Source: Glandiceps talaboti
Lineage: Eukaryota > Hemichordata > Enteropneusta > Spengelidae
Assembly (NCBI RefSeq): GCF_964340395.1
Contig: NC_135560.1
Coordinates: 8,603,598-8,667,597 of the forward strand
Length of the DNA: 64,000 bases
Direction of reading: 5' to 3'
The position numbers were made by a program, and so were the translations under genes. Position 1 is the stretch's first letter. The number at the start of each line of letters is the position of its first letter. The notes beneath the pieces were generated by a model. That model worked only from the letters and a program-made list of their open reading frames with translations. It was not told the origin of the DNA and made no database searches. Shown piece after piece: positions 24,922 through 37,200 of this stretch.

Positions 24922-27323
24922 CTATCCAAGCAGAACTTCAAATACAATTGTTACTGTATTCAATATTATTAAAGGCACTGCAAAAGATAGAAAATTATTG
25001 TTAGAAAGATTTGAAGTCCAAAAGTACAAACTTCACATGAACTAGGCTGACTACTGATAACTGCTTGTCAATATAGTGCCTTACATCACATTGCTATTGA
25101 CAGCTGCTTGTCAATATAGTGCCTTATATCACATTGCTATTGACAGCTGCTTGTCAATATAGTGCCCTATATCACATTGCTATTGACAGCTGCTTGTCAA
25201 TATAGTGCCTTACATCACATTGCTATTGACAGTTTCTTGTCGATATCAGCATATCTTATCCCACATGCAAGCCAGGTTGAAGGTATTCAAATGAACAAAA
25301 AACATGGGCTTCTACCTGGATTGTAGACTGTCCTGTTATCAATGTGACTTACCCCATGATTGCCCTAATACCAATGTCAATTAATACCCCTTATGACTGT
25401 CCTCACATCAATGTCACTTACCCCTCATGACTGTTATGACATCAATTTCACTTACCCCTCATGACTGTTATGACATCAATTTCACCTACCCCTCATGACT
25501 GTTATGACATCAATTTCACTTACCCCTCATGACTGTTATGACATCAATTTCACTTACCCCTCATGACTGTCCTGACATGTCACTTACCCCTTATGACTGT
25601 CCTGACATGTCACTTACCCCTCATGAGTCATAACATCAGTCACTTACCCCTCATGACTGTCATAACATGTCACTTACCCCTCATGACTGTACTGACATGT
25701 CACTTACCCCTTATGACTGTCCTGACATGTCACTTACCCCTTATGACTGTCATAACATCAGTCACTTACCCCTCATGACTGTCATAACATCAGTCACTTA
25801 CCCCTCATGACTGTACTGACATGTCATTTACCCCTTATGACTGTCCTGACATGTCACTTACCCCTTATGACTGTCATAACATCAGTCACTTACCCCTCAT
25901 GACTGTCATAACATCAGTCACTTACCCCTCATGACTGTACTGACATGTCACTTACCCCTTATGACTGTCCTGACATGTCACTTACCCCTTATGACTGTCA
26001 TAACATCAGTCACTTACCCCTCATGACTGTCATAACATCAGTCACTTACCCCTCATGACTGTACTGACATGTCACTTACCCCTCATGACTGTACTGACAT
26101 CAATGTCACTTACCCCTCATGACTGTACTGACATGTCACTTACCCCTTATGACTGTCATAACATCAGTCACTTACCCCTCATGACTGTCATAACATCAGT
26201 CACTTACCCCTCATGACTGTACTGACATGTCACTTACCCCTCATGACTGTACTGACATCAGTCACTTACCCCTTATGACTGTACTGATATCAGTCACTTA
26301 CCCCTTATGACTGTACTGACATCAATGTCACTTACCCCTTATGACTGTCATGACATCAGTCACTTACCCCTCATGACTGTCCTGACATCAGTCACTTACC
26401 TCTTATGACTGTACTGACATCAATGTCACTTACCCCTTATGACTGTCATGACATCAGTCACTTACCCCTCATGACTGTCATGACATCAGTCACTTACCCC
26501 TCATGACTGTCCTCACATCAATGTCACTTACCCCTCATGACTGTCATAACATCAGTCACTTACCCCTTATGACTGTCATGACATGTCACTTACCCCTTAT
26601 GACTGTCCTGACATCAATGTCACTTACCCCTCATGACTGTCCTGACAGATCTTATAAGATTAACTATTTGTGCTTTCATGCCAGGATCCTCACCAAAACC
26701 ACCTACAGTATGATCACCTCCCCATCCAACTAGAAATAAGAAATATATAGTGTACAGTTAAACTCGATAAAACAACAGACTCTGTTCTTCTCTGATACAC
26801 TGGTAGTAAAGTATTGCTGTTTAGTATGACAGCCTCCTTGGTGATTGACATTCCAGTGTAAACCATGGAAGTTTCACCGACTGTGACACTTCCATGGTAA
26901 AACTAAAGCCTGTTGGATCTGAATAGTTTAAGTTGTAGACCTTCTCAGGCGTCTGTCTAATTGTCTGTATCAGAAGTTTCTTGCAGACTTGGCTCAGTGC
27001 CTGATCAAAATGCACATGTCAAAGCTTATAACCTTTCGTTAATTTGAAAAATGAGGCAATGCGAAAAAATTACACGATAATTGATAGGTCTCCAACTTCA
27101 AATCGGGTGCATACGTTCAATGATGTGTGGTGTAAAACAGCTGTGTACTTGAACTCGCTGCTATGTCTGCGAAGCTTCGAGCTACAACGGCATGTAGCTT
27201 GGAGAATATGCATACACTGTCCATAACCTTACCTTTGTTAAGAAATCTTTCTTCGTGGAGAATTGCCACAGCGTTGATCATTAGTAAAATCGCCTCGAAC
27301 AGCGAGTAGATCGTGAAAGCCAT
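24922..27323 (-). CDS. IER3IP1: immediate early response 3-interacting protein 1 (Yos1 family)
   Basis: Three exons on the minus strand: 27323-27233, 26729-26628 and 24977-24922 (stop TAG), joining in phase 1 at both introns. The product is 82 aa, the same length as human IER3IP1. It starts MAFTIYSLFEAILLMINAVA and continues ILHEERFLNK. The middle is GWGGDHTVGGFGEDPGMKAQ, then LIRSVRTVMR, and the end is VPLIILNTVTIVFEVLLG. This pattern of two hydrophobic segments around HEERFL and IRSVRTVMR-P is diagnostic of the family. IER3IP1/Yos1 is a small ER-Golgi membrane protein acting in early secretory transport. Intron 2 (24978-26627) is mostly a minisatellite that begins on the exon 2 donor. The gene is head-to-head with the STARD5-like gene. 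Its short length and split exons make it easy to miss in automatic annotation. Confidence 0.95.
25061..25235. repeat. 43-bp minisatellite, about four copies
   Basis: The unit begins ctgcttgtcaatatagtgcc and ends ...cattgctattgacag. Copies start at 25061, 25104 and then every 43 bp. It lies in IER3IP1 intron 2, near the exon 3 acceptor. It does not copy the acceptor. Confidence 0.9.
25400..26645 (-). repeat. donor-seeded minisatellite in IER3IP1 intron 2 (39 copies)
   Basis: Units of 30-34 bp. On the minus strand each reads gtcaggacagtcatgagg, then gg and GTAAGTGACAT. The first unit on the minus-strand side (26621-26645) is the real end of exon 2, encoding SVRTVMR, and its donor. The other 38 march into the intron, with 5 more degenerate copies at the far end. 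By hand count, 37 of 39 keep GTAAGT; exceptions include GTAGGT near 25480 and GTAAAT at 25825. Any splice to an inner donor would add an in-frame stop (AGG GGT AAG TGA). Confidence 0.92.
25671..26042. repeat. 124-bp higher-order repeat, three copies
   Basis: Within the minisatellite, four monomer types in a fixed order (30+30+32+32 bp, ending catgt, catgt, catcagt, catcagt) recur at 25671, 25795 and 25919 with very few differences. They are a recent block amplification. Confidence 0.85.
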
Positions 27324-27870
27324 ACTTGGCGGTGTTTCCTGTCGAATACTGCTGTCGTGTCAGAAATGCATTGCGACAGTATTTACGACATTATTCGTAA
27401 CACAAAATAGAAACGAAAAAGGTGAGAATTTGTTTTTATTTTTTTGAACGATAAGCAATATTGCCTCTTGTACTGGCAATAAAACAAAATACACACAAGG
27501 TTGGCTGTGGATCACAAAATCACCAAATTTGCTGTTGACGAATAGATAGTGTAGCAATTTTACGGCATCTATTTTTTTCTATACCAACGTTGGTGGCGCT
27601 CTTCTCAACTTATCGTCTTCACAAATCTCGAGCTGATCAATCTCGCTCGCTGAATAGAAATGTAATACCCAAATGGTTCCCCTCCACTATCGGTGAATAG
27701 CCCCATTGCTTTGTGTTCCATAAGCTTATTATACATGGTGATGGTTTCATTGTGATGACGAAACGAATATTTAAATACATTATGTTAATACACTCACTTA
27801 GCGGTTATTTTCTTGGAGCAAGACACAAGATCAACATTCGAGTGTCTTCAACTGCAACGACCGCAAGAAG
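27324..27870. promoter_or_regulatory. bidirectional promoter region IER3IP1 / STARD5-like
   Basis: The two start codons diverge across 547 bp, so both 5'UTRs and promoters must lie here unless upstream exons exist. There is no TATA box at a convincing position. A 12-bp palindrome ACCAACGTTGGT lies at 27583-27594, close to the midpoint and beside a GGTGGCGCTC stretch. Confidence 0.6.
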
Positions 27871-30392
27871 ATGGCATACAGAACAGAGGCAGAGAAGGCC
27901 AGCGAGAAGTTGATGGGTTACTACAAAGACACCGACTGGACGGTATCGAAAGTCTCAGTAAGTATTAACGGAGATACTCTCCGTGTTTTGACCACATACA
28001 TCTTACAAGCTATGAGGTGTGAGAATATAGTTTTCATTTTATTCCAAAATTTATCGTGACAAGAAAAGTAGAAGCTATGAATGGCAAATGGCATCTTTGC
28101 GCTTTTTGCCGAAATCACCATGCATTATTTTTATCGATTCCTATAATATTTGATGAATTTCGATAATGGCAATTGTTTATATGACTAATATTGACAGAGG
28201 CTAACAGAGGTGATCTTTTAATGTATGTGATACAACTTTTTTCCCCTCTTTATTTACAAAAAACCAATGCAGCGAGAAATATCATTGGAACATTTCGAGG
28301 TGAGAGAGTATCATAGAGTGATTATGTTGGATTATCTATGTATGAATGCTGTTGTCATGTGTTGTGTGTGAATAAAGTTGTCACTGCATTTCTCACCACT
28401 TGGTGGTATATATGAACAGTATAGAATTGGGTGTGTGGGTGGGTGGGTGGGGGTGTTAAAAATCTGTCACTCACACGCTGAAGAGGATGAGCTAAATCAT
28501 TAAAAGTACCGTAGAAATAGCTTGATAGATTGCAGACCTATCATTTTAACCATGCATTATATTGCAGTGACATTTTAAGCACAATACTATAGGAAGTAGC
28601 TGATATTAATTGTGTGTCTCAATTTTAACTTTGAATAAACTGACACAACATGGCTATTTTTTTCCAGCTAAGGGTAGTATTGTAATAGAATTATCATTAT
28701 GTATATTATGACTTATCAAAACTAATAATGTAGAATTTATATTACCATATCTATGGAATAACACAACGTAACATATAAGTTTCCAGCACTGTATCTGAAA
28801 CAGAGCTGTTCAATCAACTTGGGTGTGTGCACAACGGTTATGGTGACTATTTTAGATTTTAGTGATACTCAAAATGCCACGAACATAAAGACTAGTTTGA
28901 AAAGACATGATAAAATATAGGGCCAATTAAACTTAGATGTGAAGTCTGTGAATGCGATCTCTCGACATGACGTAGCCATACACTTAACGGTTCCTGTATG
29001 ACTAGAAGTTAGTCTCTACTACATCACGTTACAGCTATAGCTTGTATTTGTTTTCACCAAAATGTTTGAATTTTGACCTATTGGCATTTGTACTCTCACT
29101 AGACTGTGTTTGCCTGCAGTGAGATGAAAGATATAGAATTACACAGTAATGAAAACCCTACACTTTACACCATCAATAGATATACTCATGACAAGTCACC
29201 CAATATTTAGTTAGTTTCTTTTTTGAGTTCTATGGACTAATAACCTTGAAAAGACTGTTTTGAACTCAAGGCTTGAGTTCAAAACAGTCTTTGTTTATTC
29301 AAAGCTTGTTTATTCTAATGAATGTGACTGAAATAGGACATGAAAATGATATCAGATTTTCTTGCTACTATGAAAAAATTTCAAATTTTTTAAACTGAAA
29401 TTTAAAGTACGGTAACTACTGTAAAGCAAGACATCTTGTGCGATTGAAACTACAAAATTCAAACTTGCAGTTTGAACTCTGGTTGATTATTCTCATGAGT
29501 ACATGTGAAAGAGGATAAGAAAATCAAACTTTCCTTTTTCTTCTTCTGAAATATTTCAGTACTTACTGATATTTAGATATTGTAGGGCAAGACACCTAAT
29601 ACAGTTAAAATAAAAAAAATTCAAATTGCTTTCATCATCCCATCAAATCTTGGCCATAGATTTGTTCTTGTGTTTCAACTTTTCGTGATGTCAGCCTCAT
29701 TTCGTTCGACACTAAATATGTTTTTACAATGTCTGCTAAATCTATCTGGATATTGATTCATAATCTCATAAAATTTGATATCTCAATGATAGATGGAAAC
29801 ATTTCATGTGCTTTGATCTTGAAATTTTAGACATTTTAGACATTTTTTTCATTACTAGTAATAGTAATAGTATTGTAAGTTTTGGTAAACCTTTCATTTG
29901 GTGCCCCAGTGTTCTTTTGCTAATTGGCGTCCTGGCTTGTACCTCTGTTGTCATGGCAATTTGTGTACATTTGTTGTCTTGGTAATTTGTTTTTCTGTAC
30001 TTATACAATCAGTGGTATTCCTGTGTTCAATGCCTTGTTACATGTAATATAGCAATACATTTGCATAATTTGGCAATTTTTTTGTTTGCTTATAGCTTTT
30101 TATATTAAATTCCATTTCCAATGATCTGTTAAAAGTTTACATTTCATGCTTATTTCCAGAAAGAAATTACTGTGTCTTACAAGAAGTCTGCAGAATTTGA
30201 TGGTCACATGTAAGTCTATATGTTATGATTCAGCAGGGGGTATATTAGCCTATAGACTTATCCTGTCTCAGAATCACTATCTCAGTTTGAAGTCCATGAC
30301 AAGTCTTTGGGCTTGGTTTTCAGTGCAACTGAACTTCTTAGGTTCAGTATATCGGCATGGAAAAATGTCTGTCTGTCTGTCTGTCTGGCTGG

Positions 30393-30467
<75 letters not shown>

Positions 30468-33400
30468 CAACTTAAAGTCAAAAACCGCTGGACCGATTGC
30501 CATGATATTTGGTGGGTATACTAGTATTACCTTGGGTGTCTAGTTGGGAAATTGTTCAAATCAAAATGACCTTACCACTGGTGTGTGATTTGGGTCAAAA
30601 AATGTGATTTTTGGTCAAAAAAACGTAAACTCTCAAAAACTACTTGTCAGATCGGTCTGAAATTTGGTGGGAACATTCTTAGGGTTTTTAGATTAAGAAT
30701 TGTTCATAAAATGATGATCCCATCAGTGATATGCAAATTAGGTCTAAAAATGTGTCTTTTTGGTCAAAAATCTATAATTCCAAAATTACTGAGCAGATTG
30801 AGATGAAATTTAATGGGGATGCATCTGGGGATGTGTAGATGAAGGTGAATTCACATCATGATGATCCCATTGGTGATATGCAAATTAGATCTCAAAAATC
30901 CCAGTTATGGTCAAAAATTTATATCTCTAAAACTAAATTGGGAATGAGGCTGGAACTTGGTGGGAATGTTTCTGGAGGTGTTATTGTGCAGTTATCAAGT
31001 TCAGTGATTGTTCAAACTATATTGACAAAACTAGCAACCATGACCACACCCTTAGCAACATACTACAAAAATAACTACAGCGATGGATAGGTACATGAAT
31101 AAGGATTTTTTAATGTATGTAAATATGCCTAGTAACAAGACCATGCCCATAGCAACAGCCAAAGATGAAGTATATTGTTAACATAATAACAGACATTAAT
31201 AGGCAAGTGAATAAAGATTCCAAAAATATATGCAAGTATGCCTAGCAACAAGACCAAGCCCATAGCAACAGCCAAATGGTAGTGACTATTGCAAAGCAAG
31301 TGGATAAACATCCAAAAGAGGAATGCAAATAAGCCTAGCAATAAGACCATGCCCATAGCAACAGCAAAATGATGACATATATGGTGAAGGTAACAACAGG
31401 GCCTATAGGCAACCAGATAAACATAAACAAAAAAAAATGTTCAGTTGTGCTGCAGTGCCATTGGTGCTATCTTTAACAGTGTAACAAAGCCAGAATTGGA
31501 ATCTATCAAAGCTTACTGATACTCCACACGTATTTCTAGACCACAAGTATGAAACAAGGCTATACCAAACAGTTGATGTCAACTTGGCTACTGATTGATG
31601 TAATCTTAGCTGTGTTATTATAAATATTTGAAACTCGGTATTTAGGAGTTAGTGACGTACTACTTCAAACCAAATGCTAGACTCTCATTTTAAATTAGTC
31701 CAGTAATGATATAAGAGATATCGTTAAGTTTGTCTATTTACAGCTACTATATGTAATACAGTGCCATAGTAGACATACCAGTACCATCAACATCAGCAAT
31801 TTTGTATTTGGTTTTAGGATCAACTTTCCATTTCATATTTTCATACCATTCTTGCAAGCCATAGCATACTTTTGTGCTGACACAACAAAAAATACATGTA
31901 CTGTTAAAGCTGCACCAGCTGTTAAAGTGGAGTATTATTTTGTGATCAGACAGCCAACAATATATTCACTGAAAATTGTTCAATATTACACACTGTATGT
32001 GATAATTTGAGGTTGATTTTATTTAGAAATAGTCCAGTAATGGGTTGAAATTGTGATTACATTGGGGGGGCGCTGAATCTAGGGTATGGACCTAAAAATC
32101 AATTTTACCAGATTCATTGTACCGAAGTATGTGTACAGGTACACAAATATGTTGGTGATTTAATGCTGTTCAAGGTATACGATATTATGTGTAAGTCATT
32201 ATATGTAACAAAACAGTTTCAAAAAATTTTCCAGTTGTGTCTGGACCTGGATACATAATTGGCACCTCCTCCTTAGGTGATCCTATCTTTTGTTATGTTT
32301 CTCATTACTTTTTCATAGCAACTATGGGTTGGTCAATTTTAAAAAATTGGAAAAATCATCATCTCCATGTTTCTCTGCCTTTCCTTTTCCTCCTCTCTAT
32401 CTTCTTTTTTTTGGATTCCTGGTAACAAGCCCATTCCCAGCTTCTCTACACAACTGTCACGTTTTCAGCCCCCTACTTGAATAACTTCCATCATGAAAGA
32501 AATGCTCAGTTTTTGTGAACAAGTGTTGTCACTGCCGCCAGGACTGTAGGTGATGTCGACAGTCCATACACTTGCTTATTCTTGCCAGAGAAGGTACTGT
32601 ACAGCAAATATTAAGGGCAATCAAATTTTTTTTTTGTAATTTTGATGTCGTAGCTGAAAATTTGGGTCAGTTGGGTCATGAGAAACAGCAAAAACAGTGG
32701 GGTCACCCTTAGGAGTATCATGCCAATGGGGGTCAAGGGTTAAGTTAGAAATACTACTGATTTAACTAAGTTTTGTCTTGAATGATAATGTCAAAGGTGA
32801 TTCAGTGACAGAAGGGGGCAGTGCGTTCCAGACAACAATTGTTCTGGTGAAAAATGAGTTCTGGAAAATTTCAGTGTTTGAATCAAGGTTTTTATACCGA
32901 GTGGGATGGATGAAGTCATGCACTCTTAGTTGGTGAAAGATGCTTTATAGCTACAGTGACACACAGTTCACCTTTTCTGATTGTGTATAGGTTCACATAG
33001 CAGCTTTTCTATGGGTTTGTAATGTAGGCTACTCAAGATTTCCAATCATAGTAGTTACACTGCTATGTCGATCATAGTCACTGCAAATGAATCTGTCTGC
33101 AGACTTCAGTACTTTGTCCAACTGTGTAGCTAGTGCAGCTTTCAAAAAAGTAGAAATGTATAACATGCACTGTATGTGTTGTACTATTAGGCCAAAAAAA
33201 TACATCTTTTACATTGTCATTAATTCATATCAAATGATAGCAATAACTATTTCTATAAAATTGTTTTATTGAGAGTAAAATCTTGTTATTTATATTGTTT
33301 AGGCATCTACCACAAGACTGAATCATGAAATGATAGTAGAATAGTTTAGCCATCTTTCTTAATTATGCTTAGTGGAGGCATGAATAGGCAAATAATTTTG

Positions 33401-34231
33401 TAATCAGGCAGTTTGTTGGGATGTTAATATGCCTAGTACTTCATGTACATGCATACTACTTCATTTTTTCAAGTCAATTAAAGCTGCACTATAGTGGCAA
33501 CTGGAACATTTTTTTGAAACTGCGTTTTATTAGATAGAATCACTTAGTCATCATATCGTAAACCCTGAATAGTATTGAATCACCTATTAAGGGTAAATTA
33601 TTTGTCTAACTGTGCACATAATATGATATAAGAAATTCTATCAAATTGTTTTTTTGGTCCATACCCAAAAATAAGCTCCCCAATGCAATAATGATTTTAA
33701 CCTGTTACTGCACAATGTATACATACATTGACATCCCCCCCCCCCCCCCATTAACATGTAGTGTGTAATTACTGGTATTTTAACAAATTGCTGTGAATAT
33801 TTTATTGGTTGTCGAATAAAAAAAATAATACTTTGGTTACAGCTAGTGCTGCTTTAAAGCTGAATTTATCCATATTTGCATATTTGAATACAAGGCTTAA
33901 AGATATTAGATGGGGGAAGCAAGTGGATACTTTGATAAATAATTCTGCCTTTATTTGCATATTAGATACAAGGCTGAAGGTATATTAGATGGAAAACCAG
34001 ATGAGATTATAAAGTATGTAATACCGTCACCTCTTGGTGTGCGGGATAACTGGGATAAAACAATAAAAACATCTGAAATCTTGGATTCTTCGGAAGAGGT
34101 ACAGTGTCATTATTATTTTAATTCATTGTACATTGAGCGGTTCAGTAATTTTATTTAAAAAAATATGTACATATAAAAGTATGTGCATACATACATACAT
34201 ACATACATACATACATACATACATACATACA

Positions 34232-34265
<34 letters not shown>

Positions 34266-37200
34266 CAGACAGACAGACATACATACACACGCACGCACAC
34301 ACGCACGCACGCACACACACATACATACATACATACATACATACATACATACATACATACATGCACACAGACAGTAATCAAAATGTATATTCTTTGTTGC
34401 AGGAGTTTTTCGTAGTTTATTCTCAAACTCACAGTTCAGCAATGGGACTAATATCTTCACGTGATTTTGTTGATGCTGTGTTAATTAAACATATAGAAGA
34501 TGATGGCATAATTTGTACCAATTCAGTCAGTGTAGACTATTCAGCACGGCCTCCAGTTGATGACGTTGTCAGGGCCTTCAACCATCCTGGTGGTACATTT
34601 TGTGTGGCTGTTGAAGGGTATGTAAATTACAACCACTATTCCTGTATGATAGTTTTGTTTTGTTTTGAAACTACCAGAGATCCCCAGTTGTAATATGAGA
34701 AGTACTATACTGTGCATGAGTCAAGTTGATTAAAATATAAGGAATATATACTCTGGTCATTCTATGTCACAACAACACGTGTCTATGTCACTGGTTCTGC
34801 TGTGTTAGAAATATGAGTCAAAACATTCAAAATTGCTATTACTTTCCCCAATTTTTTCTTTGATGTTACTGGCACTGGTATAATTATGTTATTCTCCGAT
34901 ATTTTTCTTCATTCAGCCAGAAAATACTCGTGAGCGAAGGGTTGTCACTATTGATAGACTTGTAGTGACAAAGGTCCCTTAGGTCACCTGTATTTTCCTT
35001 GGCTGAACGAAGAAAAATATTGGGGAATAACATCTAATTGTCTATTCAATAAAAAGGGATAACCATCCAATCAATACATGTTTTCTCGTAGTTAGCACTT
35101 TAAAGCCCAATGTTTGAATCCCACATTTTCTCACAATTGTGGTTTTTTGTAACTAAAGCCCTAAGGATTACAGCAGATTGGATCTCTCTTTTCTTCATTA
35201 CCAACCTTTTCTAAATCTCCGCTAGATAACATTTTTCTCGCTCAGATTTTAAATCTGTAACTGACATTGGTCTTATATATCTTTAATATTAGAGTCTAAA
35301 TATTAAGGCATACAATAGCTGTGTATTTTCAAACTGTATGCCTAGACTATGGAATTCTTTATCATTGAGTTTACAGTAATCTTCAAATCTGAACATTTTC
35401 AAGAACAAACTTCAGAAACATATGTTCAAACAAGAAATTTGTGTGGATTGACCCTTACTGGTGCCATTGAACAGTACTTTGGTTCTAGAGTCTGGTGGTT
35501 ATAAATTTTTTGGATTAAATTGGATTAAATTAGATTAGATTAGATTAGATTAGATTAGATTAGATTAGATTGGATTGGATTAGATTAGACTAGATTAGAT
35601 TAGATTAGACTAGATTAAAGACAGATATGTAGTCATCTTTAGACATCAGCTACACTTCACAGAATTTTGTGTACAGTTGAATATTGGAACAAAATGTCAG
35701 ACTCAAGAAAAAAAACGGAAAAAAAACTCCCCCCTGAAGTATCATGCATTGACATTTCTGAACACTGTGGGTGTGATTTCCTCTAAGGCAGGATATACAG
35801 AAATGGTGATATTTCAACAATCGACTATATCAAATGTCATATAAACTTAGACTATACTACTAATACCTTCTGGAAATATTCAAATTTCTGTAAATATTCA
35901 CAGTATTTATTGAAAATTTCAGTGACTCTAAGGCATTCTACTACAATAAGAAGCTTTCTTTCTGTACATACACCCACGCTCTTATCCCTGCCACACTTCA
36001 TATTATCGTTTATGTATATTCAGATACTTTGTATGATGTAATACTCTGATGTTTAATATTGACAAGGTTCTTCAATATAAAACTCTTAGATAGAATTTCT
36101 TATCACGCAGTAATAAAAGACATACATGGACAAAACATTTGATGTGTAATTTTAGATCTGCATATTAATTAGCTCATTTATGTATTAACTGGTTTTAGTG
36201 CAGTTTTGCTTGTACCACTACCAAAGCTACCATAATGTCTTTGAATAGGTTACAAAACTTTCTACTCACATAATTTGGTGAAATCGTGAAAAATATAGCC
36301 AATAATGTCATTGTCAGATAGAGCTTTAATAAAAACAACGATTTCAGTTGATGAGAATGTAATTAAAATAAGAATGATTATTTGTCCAAGTTTGTCATAA
36401 GATGTATTTTCTTCACCCATTTCCAGGTTTCTTAAAAATTAAAAACAAAAAGTGTCATTAAAGGTTTTTTGTATATCAATCATTGTATTTTACATAAAAA
36501 TTCATAATTTTCTGAAATAGTGGAACATTACTTGATGTACACATTATGTTATAGCAAACCCAAACACCAATCTGTACACATGAAAATATTAAATGAAAAC
36601 ATTCTTGGCAAATGCTTTTGCAGTTGTTTGTCTTGCGACAATCCAAGATTTTCATCTCTAATGCCGCAATACGAATGGTCTTGTCAGTCCCTCGTCAAGT
36701 CACACTATCTTGTTTAAAAAAATTGTTTTTGTACGAAATGAAAACATAACTCAAAACCAGTATAAATGTTAATTGAAACTGAACTATCGATGACAAAAAA
36801 TTAATAATATCACAAATGAAAACATAATCCAATGCCAAAATAAACATTTTCATTCAAATTAGAGTTAGCAAATGATCAGACTTTCATTCAACCAATGTTG
36901 ACTTTGTGTGATTGTGATAGTTCAATCAGCTAAAGTTATGCACAGAACAAACCGATTCTGGTTATCAATGAATTATGTATTTAATCAGTGTTAGTAATTG
37001 CCTTAAATAAGTTAGATTTCAGTAAATAATGTAATTAAGTATGTCTGGGGAAAGTAATTGTATTGGCATATCATTGATGTATAGTGTTACCACGGTTACA
37101 GAGGTTTACTTTAAAACTGTACTAGCTGCAATTGCAACTTTTTGTTCAAACTGTTTTGTTAGACATACTAGATGACTTACTCCTAATATTGTACACCCTG

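Noticed and set aside
25061-26645. CRISPR-like array
   Set aside because: Monomers are contiguous with no unique spacers, and the context is a eukaryotic intron.
25563-26733. Plus-strand frames of MTVLTCHLPL repeats as a repeat protein
   Set aside because: Shadow of the IER3IP1 minisatellite; the coding strand is minus and only the first unit is exonic.
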